Source: Deltaproteobacteria bacterium (GTDB lineage: Bacteria > Desulfobacterota > Desulfobacteria > Desulfobacterales > C00003060). Taken from it: a DNA stretch of 7,975 nt. Location: NCBI GenBank assembly GCA_003647435.1, contig QMMV01000075.1, forward strand, positions 1 through 7,975, read 5' to 3'. Numbering within the stretch: position 1 is the stretch's first letter; every line of letters begins with the position of its first letter. Under the pieces are notes generated by a model. That model worked only from the letters and a program-made list of their open reading frames with translations. It made no database searches and was not told where the DNA came from. This document shows, piece after piece, positions 1 to 6,000 of the stretch. Position numbers and translations under genes: made by a program.

Positions 1-3000
1 ATCCAGCACCTCCGACAATACCGACATCGGTGACCTCATAGATGACATCAATACGGCTCTTGGAAATGCTGGTCTTGGAAGCGATGTTATCGCATCGCGC
101 AGTGAAAATAAGGTTGTCCTGAGTACCACAAAGACCGGGGCGGATGCGAAGCTCGCCCTCACAAACCCCAATGATACTGCTGTTAATACGCTGCACTTTG
201 CCGACGGTCAAACGGACACCGGAGACGAAGGCAAGACGGGCACTTATGAGTTGTTCCCCGCAATAGCCGAGGATGGCGATGCCATCCTGGATCTTTCCGG
301 CAAAACGAAAGGGGAGATCAGCCTTGCTTCCCTTGAGCCGGAAACCAACTACCTGCTCAGGGTTACCACGCCAAATCTGGTGCCAACAATTTACGAGTTA
401 AATTTCAACCTGGTGAGCGGTCAGGAGCCTGTCACTGTCGATCTCGCTACGCGGGCCGACACGGTGCGCAAGGACGTGATCCTGGGCGGTCCGGGCAATG
501 ACGTCCTCCAGGGCGGTATGGGAGAAGACTGGATCTTTGGCGGCACGGGCAACGATGTGCTCTCAGGCGGATTTGACCGCCAGGCCCCCGATCTCCTCTT
601 CGGCCAGGCTGGTGACGATACGTTCCAGTTGATGCCAGATGAACTTCCCCTGATCAAGGGAACCGACCAGACCTTTGTGCCCACCTTTGTGGATACCTTC
701 TTTGGCGGAGACGGTGACGACAGGGTTCTGTTCCTTGGCGGGGATATTGACAATAACGGGCGTGTTGTGCCCGACTTCGTGGCGATCCGCTACAACCGCT
801 TCCTCCAGCGCTATGAGTTTACCAGCCTTGTCTGGGATAAGGCCAACCAGGCGTTCCTGACCGAGACCCTGCCGGGGGCGGTATTGACCGCCCAGGCAGC
901 GGCGCCTGAAAATGGCTCGCTTTATGATATTGTTGAAACCTTCACCGAGCTGAATGCTACTACCGGTGGCTCGGATACAAAGGCTGCATCCTGGACCCAG
1001 CCCGCAAGTAGCGCTGATGGCTGGAACAACAACCTGGTATTTACCGCATCCCAGGAAGGAGCGGAATTCAACGACGTTACCATTAAAGTCATCGACGGGG
1101 CCGCTCCGGGTGCTGAGTCTGCAAGCTATGATGCAGGTACCAAGACACTGACGGTCAAGATCAGCGCAGGCGTGACCACGGCAAACACGGTTATTGACCT
1201 GGTCAACGATGAAGGCACCTTTACAGCCTCCCTGAATCCCGACGATGAAAGCGATGCCATCTTCAAACTGGAGATCCAGGCCGCATCTACCAAAACATAC
1301 AAGGTCACAGTCACGCCCGATGCCACGGCTGATAACACTTCCCTGGGTGATCTGGCTGCGGATATAAATGATGCATTGAAGAACGCCATCGATGACTCCA
1401 CGGGTGGAACTGTGGACATCAGCGACAAGATCTCTGCAGGTGTAAGTGACGGACGGCTCACTTTTACCACATCCTATATTGGCCGGGATGCCGCCCTTAA
1501 ATACCTGGTAAATACTGATAATGCTTCCGTTCCTGAAACTTACTCTCCTGCCGCAGCCATGTTGGGTTTTGCTGATGATCAAACTGCCGATAGCACCAAA
1601 GAGGGCTACCAGCAGACATATATCTTTTACCAGGCAAAGCAGGTTGAACGGACCGTTATTGACACCAGGGCCGGCGATGACGTAGTCCATGGCGATCCCG
1701 GGTACAAGTTCCCGAACGTTGACAGTGAATGGGGCATCAAAGAAGGGTCTCTGGAGCAGAACGGTTTGATTTCGGCCTTAGAGATCTATGGCGGTGACGG
1801 CAATGACAAGCTTTTTGGCGGTGCCTATGACGACCGGATCTTCGGCGGCCCCGGCATTGACTTTATCGCGGGCGGCCCGGGTGGCGACTATATCGACGGA
1901 GGTCCCGGGGCTGACCTGCTGGCCGGTGGCACCACCGATACCCCGGATGACTATGAATTGGTTACCAGGGCAGGTTCAACCGGAACCAACAGCGATGTCA
2001 ACTACGCCTCACTACTGCCTGTAATTGAATCGGGTGACGAGATTGACGGCCTGACATTCCATGAAGGCGACCAGAGCGACTGGTACATCATCCGCACACC
2101 GGATGCCTTGAGAGAATATGGGGAATCACACCAGGCATTCCTCTCCCTTGACATGATCAGCGTGGTCTTTGACAGGCCCGACATGCAGGCACTTTTTGAC
2201 GATTCCAACTACAGCGGTAAAAACCTCTTCCTGTTTGCCGCCGAGGACACAGACCCAACAGAGACGCTGAGTGTCCTGCCGGTTGAGCAGTTCTCCGGCG
2301 TGCCCGAATACTACCTGCTCCATGTTCACAACGTGCGGTCCTTCTATCTGACTGCCAATTCGGCCCCCGCTTCGCCTCTGGGCCGGCTCACCACCGGCGA
2401 TGCCACATTTGCCCTCACTGTGGGCGATGATGATCCGGTTTCGATCACCATTGCCCAGGCTGGCACCGCCGATAATACCTGCGTAGACGATCTTGTCGCC
2501 GACATCAACACGGCTCTTGATGCTTCGGCGCTTGCAGGCAAGGTTTTCGCAAAGAAGACCTTTGTGGCCACTGGCGAACGGATCGCATTTTCCACGACCT
2601 ATTCCGCCACGCTCACCATTGACCTGATCACCCCTGCCGCAGTCGAGCTCGGTTTTGACAATGGCCAGACCAACGCCGGCGTGGCCCCGGCGATGGGTCG
2701 GTACAAGCTGGTATTTTCCGATGATCCTGATGCAGGGCTGGGCAGGGCCATTGATGTACCGGGCAGCAATGCCGACACGCAGATAACCTCTCAGGACCTT
2801 GCATATCGCCCCTGTGTCATTCCTCTGGGCGATATCAACGGCGATGGGTATGCCGATTTCATTGCAGCCGTTAACGATAACCTGTCAGACGATGGACCAA
2901 GCTATGCCCGCATCTATTTCGGGAGAGAATCAGCAGACGACTTCGACCTTGATGACACAGCCGTTACCCTGAAGCTTACAGCGCCGGTCTTATATCCATC

Positions 3001-6000
3001 TACTGGCTCCACCTCCCAGTCCTTCTTTGCCGATCCCGGAGACTACAATGGTGATGGCATTGATGATATCGCTATCGCTGTTACCCTGAACAACGGCGGA
3101 ACATTTGAGGGTCTGGAACAGGCTGTATATATTCTCTTTGGGCAAACTGACTGGAGTGAGGAGGTCGATGTCTTTGGCCAGGCGGATGTGGCCATCGTGA
3201 GTCCTGAGACTGGAACCTTGTCGGTAGCGAATGCTGGTGATCTCGACAATGATGGCTATGATGACCTGCTCATAGGACAGAATGACTCTGTATATCTGTT
3301 CTATGGAGAACCCACCTGGTCTTCAGGTACGGAAAAATTTAATGCCAGTTTTACCACTGATGATGATAATTTCACGGTTACAGGAGATCTGTGGCATCGC
3401 ACCGATAAGCGAGGTTCGGATACCGGGCACAGCAGCGATCACAGCTTCTATTTTGGTCGGGATACCGAAGGCGACTATGACGCCGGTCATGTACAGGGGT
3501 CGATCACATCGCCGGATATCGACCTGACCGGCGTTTCCGCCGCCTCTTTTTCTTTTAATTATTTCCTTGAGACGGAAGGGCTGCCGGATCAGTACGACAA
3601 GGCCTTTGTCCTCATTTCGAGTGACAATTTTAATACTGCTACTTCCAACACCATTGTCATTGCCTCCAATGCAACCACCATCACGGCCCCGGAGGCCGCG
3701 TGGGGTGTTGCCTCTAACGCTGTCCATCTTACTGATCCGACTACCGGCTGGCAGTCTGCGAGCGTCAATATCCCTGCCAGTTTCCTGGATAAAACAATAA
3801 AGGTCCGCTTCTATTTCGACAGTATTGATGATGCGGAGAACAACTACGAAGGCTGGTATGTTGACGATGTGAAGGTCGTCGAGCGGCCTAACGTTGACAA
3901 CAGGGATGCAGAGTTTACAGTCACCGGTTTCAGCTCGGTATCGGGTGTCGGTGACTTCAATGGCGACGGGTATGAGGATTTCGCCATCCTTGATCCTGAC
4001 AATGGTGGCAGTAAGGGTGAGGTCTATATCTTCGATGGCAGCGGCACCAAATTTTCGGGTAGCAAAGGCAAAACCGATGCCAACCTTACTTTTCAGGCGG
4101 CCGGTAAATTAGCCAGCTACACCTTACGTTCTGTTGGTAACATCAACAGAACCGTCACTGATACGTACGACGACTTTGTCATCACCAGCTCGTCAGGCTC
4201 TTATCTGATCACAGGCCGAACGGGGGTATCGGGCACCCTCTCTCTCAGTTCTGAACCATACGACAATTCCCGGCGCTTGCTCTTCGGTGCAGGTGACATC
4301 AATGGCGATGGCATGGATGACCTGGGTGCGGTGGCGCTTGAAGAAAGTCCGAAGCTTGGTGAAGACGGATCCGTGGTAGACCATTCGGTAGGCCAGCTCT
4401 TCTTAGGAAGAGAGACCTGGGGCGTTACCAGTTTTGCAAAACCGGACATGGTCTTTGAACAGAACGAATCTACATATCAGGAATCAGCAGGCGCGGAGAT
4501 TCCGCCGCGGTTCTTCGATTCTTCAGGCGATGTCAATGGCGACGGCAAGGTTGACGTGGCTCTGGCCGAGAACCTCGGCAGGCAGGTTCACATCTACAGT
4601 GGAGATGCGCTGGCAGATTATGTGCCAACCGGCGGAGGAACCGGCGGAGAGTCCCTGCCGGTCAAGAAGTATGTCTTTGAGCTGGCCACACCAACTGTCA
4701 CTGAAGAAGAATCGGGCAGTTACACCGGCGTCGACCTCTCCGATACAGTGGCAGGCACACTGAATATGAATGATGCCTTTGCCTTAGAGGGGGGCAGCAC
4801 TGACGAAGGGCTCGCCTATGCCCAGAACATCGGCGATTTTGACGGTGACGGCACAGACGATCTTTTGGTTAGCGGAGACACTCAGAGTTACATCTTCTTG
4901 GGTCCCGTGGATATCTCCGGCCTGAGTGACGTGAAAAATCGGGCTGAGTACATCATTGATGTTACCAGCCTTGGCGTCCCTGCCTTAAAGATGGGCGATG
5001 TAAATGCAGACGGCAAGAGCGACCTGGCCTTTATCCGGCATGATCAGCCCTCCGCAAAATCGATTATTACGGTCATTTTCGGAGGGCGTGTCCTGCCGAG
5101 AAAGTTAACCTTCGCTTCCCTCGATCCGATATACACCAGGACGATCAGCCTTGATGATGCAAAATTCAATCCGGCTAACACCTCTGTTTACATCCTCAAC
5201 TGGACTGGTGGTGTTAATGCTATTACCCAGCAGCCCTACCATGATGTGGCAGTCCTTTCATCCATGCCGGGCGATACCAACAGCTACGGCTATATCTTCT
5301 CGGGAAAAGACCTGGATGAAGCCGGGACCGGCGCCGTTCTTGATGACGGCAGCGCAGCCGTTGAACTCCAGTTGTTCACTACAACGCTAAGCTCTAACGA
5401 CATTCCGACACGCATCCCGAAACTGGAGGACACGATCCATTCGTCGGATGTACCCGTCACATTCCCGGGAGATCATACCTTTACAGGGACAGGTGGCGAT
5501 ATCGCGGACGGCCAGGCTGAAACAGATTCAGACCTCTCCGATGTTTCCTATGCCAAGGGAATTGGTCTATCCGGTGAGTATTACAATGGAAGAAATTTTG
5601 ATGGGGGCCTCGTATTTATCCGTACCGACTCAACTGTCAATTTTAACTGGGGTACAGGTTCGCCTGGCTCGGGTGTTGGTTCAGACAACTTTTCCATTCG
5701 CTGGTCAGGATATCTCCAGCCCAGGGTAACAGGCACATACAAGTTCAGCACCGTGTCTGATGACGGGGTGAGACTTTATTTGGATACAAATGGAGACGGA
5801 GATTTCGAAACACTTATCAACAAGTGGTATGACCAGGGTGCGACCCGGCATTACAGTGGCAATGTTACTTTGAATGCGGGCCAGCAATATGCCATTAAAA
5901 TGGAGTACTATGAACATGGTGGAGCAGCGGTGGCCCGCCTGTACTGGCGACTTCCGGGTAAATCCTATGATCAGATCATTCCGCAAGAATCCCTTTTCAG

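Noticed and set aside
563..1690. A 375-codon open frame on the minus strand
   Set aside because: It lies wholly antisense to the giant gene, over clear RTX, NDVT and IN-like modules. Its translation is Cys/Gly/Ile-rich with no recognisable domain. It is a by-product of the codon use of the + strand frame.
1781..1930. GC-rich, repetitive DNA that might be an intergenic repeat or hairpin array
   Set aside because: The periodicity is 27 bases and in frame, encoding RTX nonapeptides, so it is coding repetition.
3338..3880. An M6 metalloprotease, suggested by the immune-inhibitor-A-like domain
   Set aside because: There is no H-E-x-x-H zinc motif in or near this region; only the accessory jelly roll is present.
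3282..5729. Several short + strand frames starting with ATG (for example 3282-3527, 3894-4112, 4434-4763, 5448-5729)
   Set aside because: All are in the frame one base after the real one. Their translations are rich in Ser, Arg, Met and Pro with no domains, as expected for out-of-frame reading of Asp/Gly-rich coding DNA.
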